From: Ophiodon elongatus
Lineage: Eukaryota > Chordata > Actinopteri > Perciformes > Hexagrammidae
NCBI GenBank assembly: GCA_016806645.1
Contig: JACSYO010001810.1
Coordinates: 3,769,001 to 3,833,000 of the forward strand
Direction of reading: 5' to 3'
Length of the DNA: 64,000 nucleotides
The position numbers and the translations under genes are program-made. Below the pieces are notes generated by a model. That model was not told where the DNA came from, did not search any database, and saw only the letters and a program-made list of their open reading frames with translations. Below are positions 53,449-64,000 of this stretch, piece after piece. How positions within the stretch are numbered: the first letter of the stretch is position 1; every line of letters begins with the position of its first letter.

Positions 53449-55699
53449 ATGGTAGAATAAAGCAAAGGCCAAAAGACCAAATGAAATCAGCAGACCATAT
53501 ACAAAATCACATTTCAAATTGTGATGTCTTAAATAACTCTCAATGCATTCTCATAGGTGAGAAGAGTCTAATTATTAATAAGAAAAAAATAACTAACTAC
53601 AGCCGGAGGCTGCTCCAGAGCCCTGTTAAAGATTGAATACGAAAAGTAATTACAGTATGTGTGTAGGAGGATCAGACTGATTGAAGCTGGGAGCATATTT
53701 GGATGCACAAAAGACTTTATAGCAGGTAAATGCTATATATAAATATAATACAGGAAATACAATTGTAGCAGGGAGGGAAAGGACCTTGAAAATAAATATG
53801 TTTTGTATTTGCTGCTGGGGTTAATTTCAATGCATTCTCACTTTTTCTGCAACATGATGCTTTGGTAAAATATTGTATAACGGCAGTATTTCTAGAGTAA
53901 ATATGAAACAAGCATGTCATACAGTACGCCATAATTGAACAAATTACAGGTCCTAAAACACAATTTTTTAAATTTAGTTAAAACGTAATTCATTTTACTG
54001 GACAGATCAGCAGATTGAGAAACTAAAAAGAAAAGAATTATATTACTGGAAAGCCTGTTTAAGTGTGTTCTATAGTGGGAGGAGGCTGTAATCGCCTGGG
54101 GTTCTTCAAGACACAGAAAAGGCAATAGCCCCGTTTTAATGCCAACTGATAATTTGGCAAGTGGACTAATCATCACTTCAGAACCATTTTGGGTATTTTC
54201 CCAGGAGGAAAAGCTCTTAATGTGTTCTCCAGTGTAAGAGCAAGCAGCTTGTAGTAAAAAACATTCAAAGATTTCATTCTGCATCTAGATAGTATCGAAA
54301 TCTGGACATATACCGTATATTTGTTTGACTTTTATTTAGGTTCAGGAACAGGCCTCACCTCGACCACTTCTTATCACGTGTCAAGCCTATTTATACCCAT
54401 CCTCTCCTGCCTAAGCCTTTACCCTTGCACCTTCCAACTTCATCCATCCCTATTCATATCCATTCATCCTCTCATGCTTCCTTTCATCCCTTGAATTCTC
54501 CCTCCCACTTCTCCCCATACGTCTCCTATTGCTTCCTTCTACCTCCACCCACATGTTGGGGCAGGGTCCTTAAATGAATTTGTCTGTACACCACATTTTA
54601 TGATAAAACAATACCTTTGCACATTGCCTGAAGCTCACTATCTGATAATCAATATGAGCAAGTACTTCTCTATTTATCTATATCTATCTGATAACTGATA
54701 ATGTTGACCCGACACTGTGCAAATTACAATCCTATTCCATATACATGCACAGTCTTCATTGTTTAAGTGTTTTTCCATTGTCCTATCTGTCTGGTAGTAA
54801 CATGAATATTTTGGGGGTTTGGATTGTAGGCCTGAAGAAACATTAAATTCAAAATGTCACCTTTGGCTTTAATTAAATAGACAAAGGAAATTGTTAAATT
54901 AATCAATAATAAATATTATTGTTAGTTGCATTAGATACCAGGCTACGCCATTAAAAACACAGCATGTTATGAAAACAGTCTACAGCTGCGTATCACAAAA
55001 CAAAATCATATAACAAGCACTGTTACCAATGGAGCAGATTCCCAATGTTTATAAGCCAACCATATCAATCATAATATTCTGATGGGAAAAGCCCCATGTC
55101 ATATAAACTCTTATTGCACATTAGGGTAGGGAATTAAAAAATACTGGACTATTGGAACCCGGGCAATGATGCAATATGGAAATACACAAAGTCATACTGT
55201 AGCATATTCACAAATGCATAACATTTCAACATGCACAACCAAATTGTACAACTTGTGAGGGCTGCACAGCAGCTTTAGGAGATACAGTATGTACCACTGG
55301 TCTACAACAGCTTCTCTGCTGTGTCACATGAATGATGAACAGCTACAGGTTCTGTACAATCACACATGTATTTCCAGTTATTTTGGCTGATTAAAACCTG
55401 TTATCAGGACTATGGGGGTGTGTACTGTACAGGCTTTAATTGACATCTCTCTCACTCGGTTATGTAACTTCTTCTGCACATGTTACAATTGAACAAATAG
55501 CAATTTTATGATTATTTTGAGTATGTAGAAATTATTTTGTTCGCAGTTTTGCAGTATTTCTCTGTCTTACTTCAACCTAAGAAGCCAAAAAAGCATAGGT
55601 CATATAATGTTAGCTTAGTATGAAGCTGAGACTCAAATTGTTTCTCTAAGTTCTACAAAGAATGTTTTAAAAAAAAACACAATCATTCTTAAATATAAA

Positions 55700-56290
55700 C
55701 CAAGCCTCGCAAAAACAGTCTCCAGTGTCCTCCAAAAGCTGCCAAAGAACTAAACATTCAACTGAATGGACTTAAGCTGAAACAATCCAACCCAACCTAT
55801 CTGGGAGTGACCCTCGACAGGCCCCTGTCCTTTAAGGCACATCTGAAAGGAACGGTGGTAAAGGTGAAGTCTGGAAACAACCTGCTTTGTAAGCTTGCAT
55901 CCTAAAATGGGAGGCAGTAGACACAAAACACACACACACACACACAACGAGTCGCACCTACTCAAAGGATGCTCCAAAAGATCTGTTCGCCTCTAGACGA
56001 CCAATTGGGACAAAAACTCCACCAGCCGACTTTATCTACCGGCTTGAGACAACAAATTGAAGTCCAAGCATATCCCAAACTACCATCTGGTGTCACACAG
56101 CACTAAACAGATCCCTGGCACCGACCTCACGAGGAGACAGTGGTCGATCCTCAACAGATTCTGGACCGGCCACCCTGCTTGGCCAGTCTCTTATGGAGCA
56201 GCAGCTCAATCCCACTGTACTTGTGGAGAGGAGCAAACAATCAAACACATCATTGAAGAGCTTGCCCTCTCCAAAGACTAAACAGAGGAC
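55700..56290 (+). mobile_element. degraded LINE (non-LTR retrotransposon) 3' coding fragment
   Basis: From 55735 one frame reads KAAKELNIQLNGLKLKQS and then PTYLGVTLDRPLSFKAHL, the thumb-region wording of jockey/CR1-like reverse transcriptases (usually YLGVTLDRTLSF). From 56100 another frame reads TRRQWSILNRFWTGH, then CTCGEEQTIKHIIEE, which is the C-terminal region with its Cx C..H zinc-like motif. The part between is missing or frame-shifted and carries a CA tract (55927-55946). It has no start, no catalytic YxDD block and no endonuclease. This is a dead fragment; clade not assigned. Confidence 0.75.
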
Positions 56291-58740
56291 AAGAGGCAAC
56301 TGCTTGGCTTTGTTTTTGCTGAATAATAAATCATTCTGAAATAGTAAATATGGATATTGGAATTTGAAAGTTTTGATGCGTTTGACAACCTTGTCATAGT
56401 TTTGAAAATGTATCTTGACTGGGTTGTTATTCAAGTTATGGAGCAAATGACTGATTGATATTTCCATTCAAATTGTATACATAGTAATACTTTCACTTAC
56501 TAAATCGCATATCAACAGCACGTTTTTGTTGATATGCGTAGGAGAAATTTTCTTCAGACACATCTACATTTGGTTTAAAGGAATTGTAATAAAATATGAC
56601 TTCAGTTTTTTAAAAAGGAGCTCTGCTCTTATAAATTATTGTTAAGCTGCCAGATATAGGGCCTTCTATGGCCCATTCCCGATTTATCCAGATTAATGCC
56701 ACTCAAATGTGTCAGAATCATAACGACATCCGGCAGAGAATGGTCGGTCACCCTCAGGGTGCATGCTATCCTTAGCGTTACTCTGGATAATATCTTGTAG
56801 GCCAAGAACATTGTAGCATCAATTTACTCCAGTTTATCATTTGTACAAACAGTGCTTGCTCTTTTGTGATAACAATGACAGAAAATGAAAACAAGTACTT
56901 TGTGGTGGTAAGCTGAAGTCAAAATATCAACGTTTCTCATTATTTTTGAGATATTAAGTCATCATTTTTAGATACTAAGTCAAAATATTAAGAACATTTC
57001 TCATAAGTTTTAGATTCTAAGTCATTATTTCGAGATACTAACTCATTATTTTGAGATGGTTTCTCATTATAATGATTTACAGGGTATTTTTTTCTTCATA
57101 ATGGCAAAAATGGTCTTCCATAGGCTGTATTATGTGTGTGACTGTGAGGGTGGAGAGGAGAAGTTCTATCAAAGTTGTTGCCATACATACTGGCATTATG
57201 CCATTCTCAAATAGGTCTGGAGGTGTTATATATTTGTAAGTAAAGAATGTGTCAGGCTGTGCTTTTAGAGAAGAGAAAGCTGCCAGAAGAAAAAAATCTG
57301 TGCACAAGTAAACCTATTATTAGCAAGCTAATGCCCAGGCGGTTTTGAAATGTTGAACTAATGTCTTGACTTGATACAATATCACATTATAGACCTAAAT
57401 GGACAGGATGCATTGTGTAACATCATGACAAGTATAGAATAATGTTTCACTTGCTGCTGTCATTAATTCAAAACAAAAGCTATGTACAAAATAAATTAAC
57501 AAACACCTAAATATATGCTGATTATAAGCCCAGTGTAACAAGAGAAGCAACACTGATTAAGAAAAGATACACCGTACACTTAAACCAGGGATTAAGGCTT
57601 TCGACTCTCTAGACTAATTACACCTTGCAGAAATGTGATTAGTGAGATCAGTCAAAGCAAGCAGGACACAGACACGGACATGGGAGTTATAGTATTAGCA
57701 CAAGCTCTGCAGCAAACAAAATAAATATAAAGATGCTTCTGGACACACAGGCAGTCTGGCGAAGAATGTTACTTACTGTACCAGCAGATAGACATGTAAC
57801 GGAACCCATCGTGTGGTTAAACGAGAGGGAGATTAGCGTTTGTTCCAGATATTGATCTAAAATGTCCAAGTAATAGCAGTAAGAAAAAAAACACAGCTCC
57901 ACTGGAGAGCCTGCTTATGACATTTTAAAGCTATTCTAATGATTTTCATCACGTGGTTTGCCATATACAGTAAATGGTTAAATAACTGGAAGAATGGCTG
58001 GAGTCAAATAGTGAAAATTAGAAAATGAAGTTGTGTATGTGATAAACAAAAATATGCTAAAAGTGATTTTTAAAATTATGTATTTCTTTGGGTTTTAACA
58101 CATTCTTTTTTTATTTACTTAAGATATGTACAGTACATTTTCATGTTGGGCCAACCACAATACATATTAAGGACACAAAACAAGTTACCACAGTTTCTAT
58201 GAATACTCAAAACTTCATTATACAAAACCTCATTATCATCTGACGTGAGTAGAAAGCGTAACAGCTTTTTTATTTTCGATGTTTTAGTGAGCTAACTGAG
58301 CTTAAGAGTCTGACTCAATGGGAATAATTTATTATTTATATATAATAGATAATAATGAATTCATAATTTTAAAAAAATGTGACGATTGAGGGAAGGACCA
58401 AAAGGAACATTTCATTTAGTGAATGATCTCTCTAAATCGTGTGTTATTATTCACCATTCAAGCCAAACACAAGGCTACTTTTTGAATTACTTTATCAATC
58501 TCCGGGGGAATACATTTTTTTTTTCACTCGTTATTTTACACACTTGCACAAACACACACACTCAGGGCCGAAATACACACATGCACAGTCAGGACCCATA
58601 GCCATGCAGTTGGAGAGATGTTAGAGTGAAACATGAGTGAGTTAATCACATTTTAAGAGGTACGACTCGAGCACTCCGAATAAAAGGGATTACAAAAAGA
58701 AAAAAAAAACATTAAAATGAATAAAATACGTGTGTTTAAA
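56291..58740. other. gene-free stretch (part 4)
   Basis: Nothing coding is supported. The only structure seen is an imperfect tandem array at 56932-57068 and a short CA tract near 58550. Confidence 0.55.
56932..57068. repeat. imperfect tandem array, unit about 20-25 bases
   Basis: Variants of AAGTCATTATTTCGAGATACT / AACTCATTATTTTGAGAT recur about six times with TTTCTCAT interspersed. The array is diverged. Confidence 0.8.
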
Positions 58741-58749
58741 GTTTGACGT

Positions 58750-59470
58750 GCTACTGTGTAACTTGGCCACATGAACCTCCCATCGTCCTGGACAACCTAC
58801 GCATTTCTAACCGTAAGTGCAGCGGTAACAGCCCGTGTAAATAGGATGGAGATCAGTATGTGCTCAACGGGAATTGAGCATAAAGTAGCTGCATCACTAA
58901 AGACCCAGACGGGTATAACCGCAAGGCAGAGATCAAAGCCCCACAATAACCGGGACACTCGAAAACCTGCGACGAGCACAAGGAAATGAGGAAGGACAGA
59001 TTCTTATCTGCGGATAGGCGAATCTGCAAACACTGCAGAAATTACGAAAAAAGTAGAAGCACCACATTGCACTGCGTTCCGCAAGATATACGAGAGGCTC
59101 AACCTGCATCGCACACGCCATTAGAAGACAGAAAGCCTCGTTGTTATGCCTACCTCACTCAGTGTCTCCATCCCACTCACACTTCTGGTCCTGATGATAC
59201 GCTACTGCTTCGCTCCAGCATCCTGAAGCACTGTTATTCGACGAGGGGGGGGGGAGGAAGCGTGATGGTTAGTGCAACTGGGCTGACGTGTCGCCTGACG
59301 AGCCAGAGCCGACCAATCAGAGTGTAATCCGATAGATCCCTTACCAATCCGCGCAAAGGGAGAAAGTGAGGGCCGCACGCAGACAGTAGCAGCAAGGTAG
59401 ATTGACGCTGTGCGAGAATTTACCGTCAACTCCTGCAAACTGTTTCACACGTTGCGCTCCTGTCCTGTCC
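58750..59470. promoter_or_regulatory. CpG-dense block with CCAAT boxes, candidate promoter or 5' exon of b3galt1
   Basis: By eye there are roughly 40 CpG in about 720 bases, far more than in the surrounding AT-rich DNA. Two CCAAT boxes lie at about 59314 (GACCAATCAGAG) and 59343 (TACCAATCCGCG), near GC-rich text and a G run at 59243-59252. On the minus strand, possible donors include GTGAGT (complement of 59175-59180) and TTG|GTAAGG (complement of about 59337-59345). b3galt1 is the next gene on that strand, and its mammalian orthologue has distant non-coding 5' exons, so this is the best candidate for its promoter. A lncRNA promoter or a GC-rich repeat are alternatives. Confidence 0.45.
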
Positions 59471-61520
59471 AGCTGGAAAATCATGCACACAAAGAATAGT
59501 TGAATGAGCCAAACAAGTCTGTACTCATCATATATAGTGTATTTTAAAGAATAGGGCATCATAAAGATTGTATGCATATCTCCATCCTGGTGGTATTTTC
59601 CAATAATAACAAAAAAGACACCGAAAATAGGAATTAGAAAAATGCATGTGACACAACTTTAAAGATATAAAATATAATTCTAAAAGTATTGAAATGGGAA
59701 ATCATACAGTATATTGGCCCAGTGTGTACTGTAGGTGGACTGTGCAATAGTCAGTATGCTAAATTTAATTTACACTTATGTCATAGCTGTAGGCAAACTA
59801 TAGACAATAGACACAATTACCTGTTTATCTGTCCCCATTTAAAATACTAGCTTATTCAGACCCTAAATTCACTTTTAATATACTTCTTCACATGTTAAGA
59901 CCCTAACCCTATACTATAAATTAAAAATATATCAATTGTCTTGCGGCTATAGGTGGTCCAAGTCAGCAAACTGTATGTTAAGCTCGTCCACATTGAGGAG
60001 CAGTAAGAGGATGAGTAACCACATTTGGCCATAAGCTTATTTTTGAACTGGCTGTAAAATTAAATGAGAGCATACACTGTATCCTCTGCCGCTGTATCAC
60101 ACGTGTTCAAGCTATTCCTCATCTGCCTTTTTTTATGCTAAATTTCAAAGCTTTCCCCACATGGAAATGGTTTCCTATAGTCTGCTGTAGGCACACCTGT
60201 GGTTCAAGCTTGAAAATCCCCTCCTGGGTGGGGATAGCTTCTAAAGAAGATTATTCTAATGGTGTGAAAGGGATCTGCTGACCCGCTCCTGTCTTCTTGC
60301 TTCAACCAGACACAAACCTGACAAGCTCTATGACAGTACTTCTTCTTTGATGACAGAGTAACACACTTTCAAAGAGACAAGTAAAACAATTAAATTCAAT
60401 ATTTTATTGCGCTTAGATCAGCAATTAAGTAAGTGAACCAGCCTGACAGCACGACAGAATCAGGAATTTTCTTGTACAAAGCAAGGTTTAACTAGTCTAA
60501 AAAATAAAATTCTTCATTGCAAAATATTTGTTGTTCAAAATAGGATACAAATGTCCAAAACAAACACGATTATCACCAATTCACTTGTTTACATTATATA
60601 CTTTCAATATTATAAATAAAATAATTCCAAGATGCTTTTAGTCTGCACACCAGGTGCTAAAAAAAGAGGCAAATGCAAAAATGTTGATATGTTGAAAGAG
60701 AAAAGACCTGACAGAATAATACAACAGAGTCCACCGACTGAAACTATTTCCATTAACTGGCATACAGTAGCAAAAGAATGGAGTGAATTTTACAATAAAC
60801 CAATTCCTTTTAGAATAAAACAAAGGGGATGAAAAAGAAACGGAGCCGAAATATATTGGAAAATGTCCCTCATGGATTTGTTTTACTGTGCTCCTTTGAA
60901 GTGCAGTGGGAATACAGTTGAGACATTCAGTTGATTTAAAAGGGACTAAACCTCTGACTTTTCACAGAGAATTTCACAGAGAAACGTAGATTGAAACCAA
61001 CAGCAACATTCATTTTATTTAACCCAGCTCTTAAATTTGTCGTGATGCCGTTCTTAGCCATAATGTGTTTAACTTGTCTAACTACAAGTCAAATTACATT
61101 GTTATAGCGGTTAAATTAAATCTTGTTGTGTCAAATACTAAATGTTACATTAGTGTGAATGCTGAAAGTCAGGAAAAATAAAGATTAAATACAATAAATA
61201 AGTCTGTCGTTTCAAGGCATACTGCTCCATGTCTACACTCACCTTCCACACTTTCTTCATGTCTATCTCTATACTTACTATTCCAGGTACAATCTTTTTT
61301 TCCGTTCACGCCCCATTTACAAGTACATACGGTTTCCTTTCATATCCTCACTTTTCATGTTCCTTTTTAAATCCCTTCACTTCTTGTCAACCAAACACAT
61401 CCTTGATTAAACCAACAGGACAGTTCTTTAGTAGCATCTTATTGAACCATTCATTCTTTTGTGCTTCTTCTTTTGGGTTTATTTAACTGAACTGTCTAGT
61501 TGATGGGTGATGATTCTATT
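59471..61520. other. xirp2 downstream region and 3' UTR
   Basis: No gene is supported on either strand. The part next to 61520 must hold the xirp2 3' UTR; AATAAA on the minus strand occurs at the complement of 61478-61483, about 61013-61019 and 60403-60408. A + strand frame at 60632-60832 (66 codons, A-rich) is not convincing. Confidence 0.5.
60403..60408 (-). terminator. xirp2: candidate xirp2 polyadenylation signal
   Basis: An AATAAA on the minus strand, about 1.1 kb after the xirp2 stop. Other AATAAA sites lie closer to the stop, so which one is used is unknown. Confidence 0.25.
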
Positions 61521-61932
61521 TCAAAGGACACTTTTAGGAACAGCCTTCCTGTGTTGTTGTTTGGGTGACTTGGGAGTGTTGTCAGAAGGGGGCCACTGTG
61601 GTTTAGTTAGCTGAATGTCATCTTCTATTTTAAAGGCTTTCTTCAGGGGATCGGCCAGAGGGGGCCAAACTACAGATATTTTGTTGCAGTGTGGTTTGCT
61701 TTCATTGTACATTTTTGTCAGATTGTTTTCACCGCTGTGTGTTTTGTCTACTGAATTTAGGCTGCTCATGGAATATCTCCATTCAAGTTTCTCATCTGAG
61801 GGGATAGGTCCACCACTTCCTGTGGGAGGATTCTGCCCAAGTCCATCATCATAGTTCCCTTTGGATTTGAGGAGTTGTTTGTAATGATGTAGACAGTAGA
61901 AGTGTCCATGGAGAGAGACGTAATTTCCTAAA
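61521..61932 (-). CDS. xirp2: xirp2 terminal coding exon (end of LIM domain and C-terminal tail)
   Basis: On the minus strand the exon follows a CTCTTGTAG acceptor. It starts with one base completing a serine codon, then LGNYVSLHGHFYCLHHYKQL, SKGNYDDGLGQ and a tail to a stop at 61521. LGNYxSLHGxxYCxxHxxQL followed by KSKGNYDxG is the end of the LIM domain shared by XIRP2 and LIMA1 (EPLIN). CLHH (Cys, then His three residues later) supplies the last two zinc ligands. The tail includes WPPLADPLKKAF and WPPSDNTPKSP and has no domain I recognise. LIMA1 is the main alternative, but the upstream exon and the synteny with b3galt1/stk39 favour xirp2. Confidence 0.88.
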
Positions 61933-62100
61933 CTACAAGAGTAAAGAAAAACATTTTTTTCTTTTAGAATAAATAATTATTAATAATAACAATAATAATA
62001 AATTATACTGCCATTAAAACCCCAAGGTGTTTCTTAATTAATATTGCAATGTTTAATTGTGCCCATGGTGACCATTGATTTGAATGAATGCAATATTTAC

Positions 62101-62231
62101 CTTAATTTATTTCCACAGTGCTCACAGCAGAAACAGGATTTATGGTACTTTTTTTTGTCCACTATCAGAGCATCCATCGGATAAGCTCTCCTCCGACATA
62201 CTGAGCAGAGCTCCGACTTTGGAACTCGAAC
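62101..62231 (-). CDS. xirp2: xirp2 LIM-domain exon
   Basis: This 131-nt exon has a CTTTCAAACAG acceptor and an AAG|GTAAAT donor on the minus strand. Read in phase 0 it gives VRVPKSELCSVCRRRAYPMD, then HKSCFCCEHCGNKLS. With the next exon this forms a complete LIM zinc module: C-x2-C, H-x2-C-x2-C-x2-C, C-x2-H. XIRP2 is a striated-muscle and hair-cell actin-binding scaffold of intercalated discs and stereocilia; its LIM domain is known from a short isoform resembling EPLIN. The exon is also open in the frame imposed by the upstream long exon (see findings). Confidence 0.9.
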
Positions 62232-63537
62232 CTGTTTGAAAGAGATAAAATGCAAATTATTGGAATTTCCCCCCCCCGTTCATCCCATGTGAAGAGCATT
62301 TCCTTTTTTTGCTCACAATGCAACATCTAAGGGTTTTCTTTCATTTTTCTATTTTGGTTAATCTTGTTAGTACAAAGCAACAAAGTATATGACATATGTA
62401 TTCAAAAGCGTACCTCATACGGTTCATTCATTTGTTTAAATAAAACATTCATAATGGTCATGAGAGTGAACGGTTCAGTGTATCATTCAGGATTTTATTG
62501 TATTCACTTGTCTACCTACTTACATGCATGCAGAGATTTCCATGCATCTCTCAACTGCACTTTGGCATTGTTTGTGAGCACAAAAAATACGCTGTCATCA
62601 GGTTCAGTGCAAGCCCTCAGCCAGCGTGAACTGTAACATTACACTCTACGCTGGCTTTATTCTGGTCGGCTAATGGACAGCCTCTTGAAAATGCTGCAGA
62701 GCTTATTGTGACCCATCAGACCAATTATTTTTAAATTGACATCATCCTTATTATATGCACTGCACAAAACGTTCAACAAATTCATCAGATTAAAGGTGTG
62801 CTTGTATTTTTTCCAGAGCTTTCAGTTGAATGTCATGGTCTATTATAGTGAATAGAGTTGGTTGAGTTGCCATCACATGATAGGTGGTCATAAAGGGAGG
62901 AAGATCGTCTCTGCACAAGGTTTGTTGTTGCTGTCGGATGTCAGAGGCAGTGGCCATCCTTAAACAACCCCATTCACTGATGAGGAACATTAGATGTACT
63001 TAAAAGCTCCAGAAAACTGGTGTACTTTCAAATAAGTGTTATTGAAACTGTGTTCAGAGGACTGCTATTGGAAGGACTACCTTGAAATTTGGTACAGACA
63101 TTCATGGTCCCCAGAGGATGAATTATAATCCCTTCAGTGAACCCTTCACTTTTCCTCTAGCACGTTTGTCATAACATCCCCATCAGCCTCAGCTGTACTT
63201 TGTGGTTAGTCCCAATTAGTGTATGTAAGCATGCAAACACCCTAAACTAAGAATAATTACCTGCTAAACATTCGCAGGTAATCATTGCCATTGTGAGCAT
63301 TTTAGCATGCTAATGTGGTCCAAAGCACTCCTGTGCCTAAGTTAAGCCTCACAAAGCTTCTATAGCATGGATGTAGCTTATTAGACTTGTTGTTCTATAG
63401 AAAGCCTTCACAATTCATACGATGCAGTGATTAGAAATAATGCTTTTGTAACACACTACAAACTGAATTGATTGAAATAAATCCCATCCATCCATAATCC
63501 ATGTCATTAGTTCATGTTGCTTCATGCCGGTATTTAC
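62232..63537 (-). other. xirp2: xirp2 intron with a dispersed repeat and one unexplained frame
   Basis: This 1.3 kb intron lies between the long exon and the LIM exon. About 350 bases at its 5' end are a common fish repeat (63050-63405). A 66-codon minus-strand frame (62790-62990) is unexplained. Confidence 0.7.
63050..63405. repeat. dispersed fish repeat in an xirp2 intron
   Basis: CTTGAAATTTGGTACAGACA, TTCATGGTCCCCAGAGGATG, CCCATCAGCCTCAGCTGTAC, AGCATGCTAATGTGG and AGCACTCCTGTGCCTAAGTT follow in the order typical of an abundant percomorph repeat I recognise from memory. Confidence 0.65.
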
Positions 63538-64000
63538 CAGATGAGACAATCTTCGTCTGATGTGACACAACTTGTGATGATGTCTCCTCAGAAATAGTGT
63601 AGCCAAGACTCTTAAAAACGGATTCACTCTCTGTCCATGTTTTCTGGAAATTACTCAGCAACTTATCAGTAGCATCGTCATCGTAGGTTTCCGCTTGCTT
63701 TGCTGAGGCAGCTATTTTTTTAACTGCATCAGCATAGGAAAAAGGAGCCTGTTGGGTTGACACACTCTCAGAGTGCTCAGAGACAGCTGTCCTTATTCCG
63801 GTGACCTTGTTACCAAACTTATCAACATCTGAGAAATGTTCTGTGATTGATTTGGTTTCAGAAAAGGCTGATGGTTCTGCTGGCACAATTCCTACATCAG
63901 TTTTCTGAGGAGGGAGGGGGGTGCTCTGCCGTGAGCCTTTCTCTGTCTCTGGAGGACTTTCCCGCTTTGAAGTGTCTGCTGTTGTTTCACTCAGACTTGA
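63538..64000 (-). CDS. xirp2: xirp2 long exon, 3' end (5' part outside the window)
   Basis: On the minus strand the frame is open from the right edge of the window to a consensus donor CTG|GTAAAT (exon end 63538, phase 1), about 154 codons. It contains SYADAVKKIAASAKQ, then LSNFQKTWTESESVFKSLGY and TSSQVVSHQTKIVSSG. The FxKTWxESExxFKxLGY wording is, as I recall it, that of the region near the C-terminal end of XIRP proteins. The visible sequence has no Xin repeats; those would lie upstream. Without splicing, the frame would run on to a stop at 63512 (SSGKYRHEAT). The GTG at 63884-63886 is internal, not a start. Confidence 0.8.

Larger units (their letters stand above)
42851..55690. other. gene-free stretch (part 3)
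   Basis: No coding segment is supported. ORFs of 60-130 codons (for example 48563-49191 and 53892-54284) overlap each other in several frames and show no known domain. A pyrimidine-rich tract spans about 54340-54560. Repeats at 43585, 46810, 50540 and 53375 are listed separately. Confidence 0.6.

Noticed and set aside
58986..59327. 113-codon + strand ORF in the CpG-dense block
   Set aside because: Explained by the low stop frequency of GC-rich DNA; it contains a run of glycines from a G homopolymer and no domain.
60632..60832. 66-codon + strand ORF, lysine-rich, protein-like in places
   Set aside because: A-rich sequence on the strand opposite the xirp2 3' flank, with no known domain and no splice partner. 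Left as chance.
62400..62495. Possible missing xirp2 exon ending at a GAG|GTACGC donor on the minus strand
   Set aside because: No AG acceptor lies between an upstream in-frame stop and the donor, so it cannot be a canonical exon in the needed phase.

Overview
The window looks like teleost fish genomic DNA, probably percomorph. Three vertebrate genes with ordinary GT-AG introns are recognisable. The DNA between them is AT-rich, with long CA/GT microsatellites and many degraded interspersed repeats of kinds I remember from percomorph genomes. There are no operons, no CRISPR array, no tRNA or rRNA gene that I could see, and no prokaryotic signals.

Layout. (1) Positions 1-15760, + strand: the last eight coding exons and the 3' UTR of stk39 (SPAK), the WNK-activated Ste20-family kinase that phosphorylates cation-chloride cotransporters. 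The kinase domain lies off the left edge. The window holds the linker and the C-terminal RFx[V/I]-docking domain, with the stop at 14360 and an AATAAA at 15738. (2) Positions 17695-18681, - strand: an intact single-exon coding region of b3galt1, a Golgi beta-1,3-galactosyltransferase of 328 residues, converging tail-to-tail on stk39. (3) Positions 18.7-60.4 kb: about 42 kb with no protein-coding gene I can support. It holds microsatellites, dispersed repeats, a degraded LINE fragment (55.7-56.3 kb) and one CpG-dense, CCAAT-containing block at 58.75-59.47 kb, which is the best candidate for a promoter or 5' exon of b3galt1. (4) Positions 61521-64000, - strand: the 3' end of xirp2 (Xin actin-binding repeat protein 2), comprising the end of a long exon that runs off the right edge, a LIM-domain exon, and the terminal exon.

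The order and orientation, with xirp2 and b3galt1 on one strand and stk39 on the other, match the vertebrate block known from human 2q24.3. This supports all three assignments. The genes are not known to share a pathway; the link is conserved synteny.

I see no clearly novel system. The strongest observation is in xirp2. The long exon ends in a phase that would read the LIM exon in a different, open frame ending at a stop. The LIM frame itself needs a phase-0 donor. That fits a long isoform without LIM and a short isoform with LIM, both encoded by one dual-frame exon. The repeat family names rest on memory and visual comparison within the window, with no database search.
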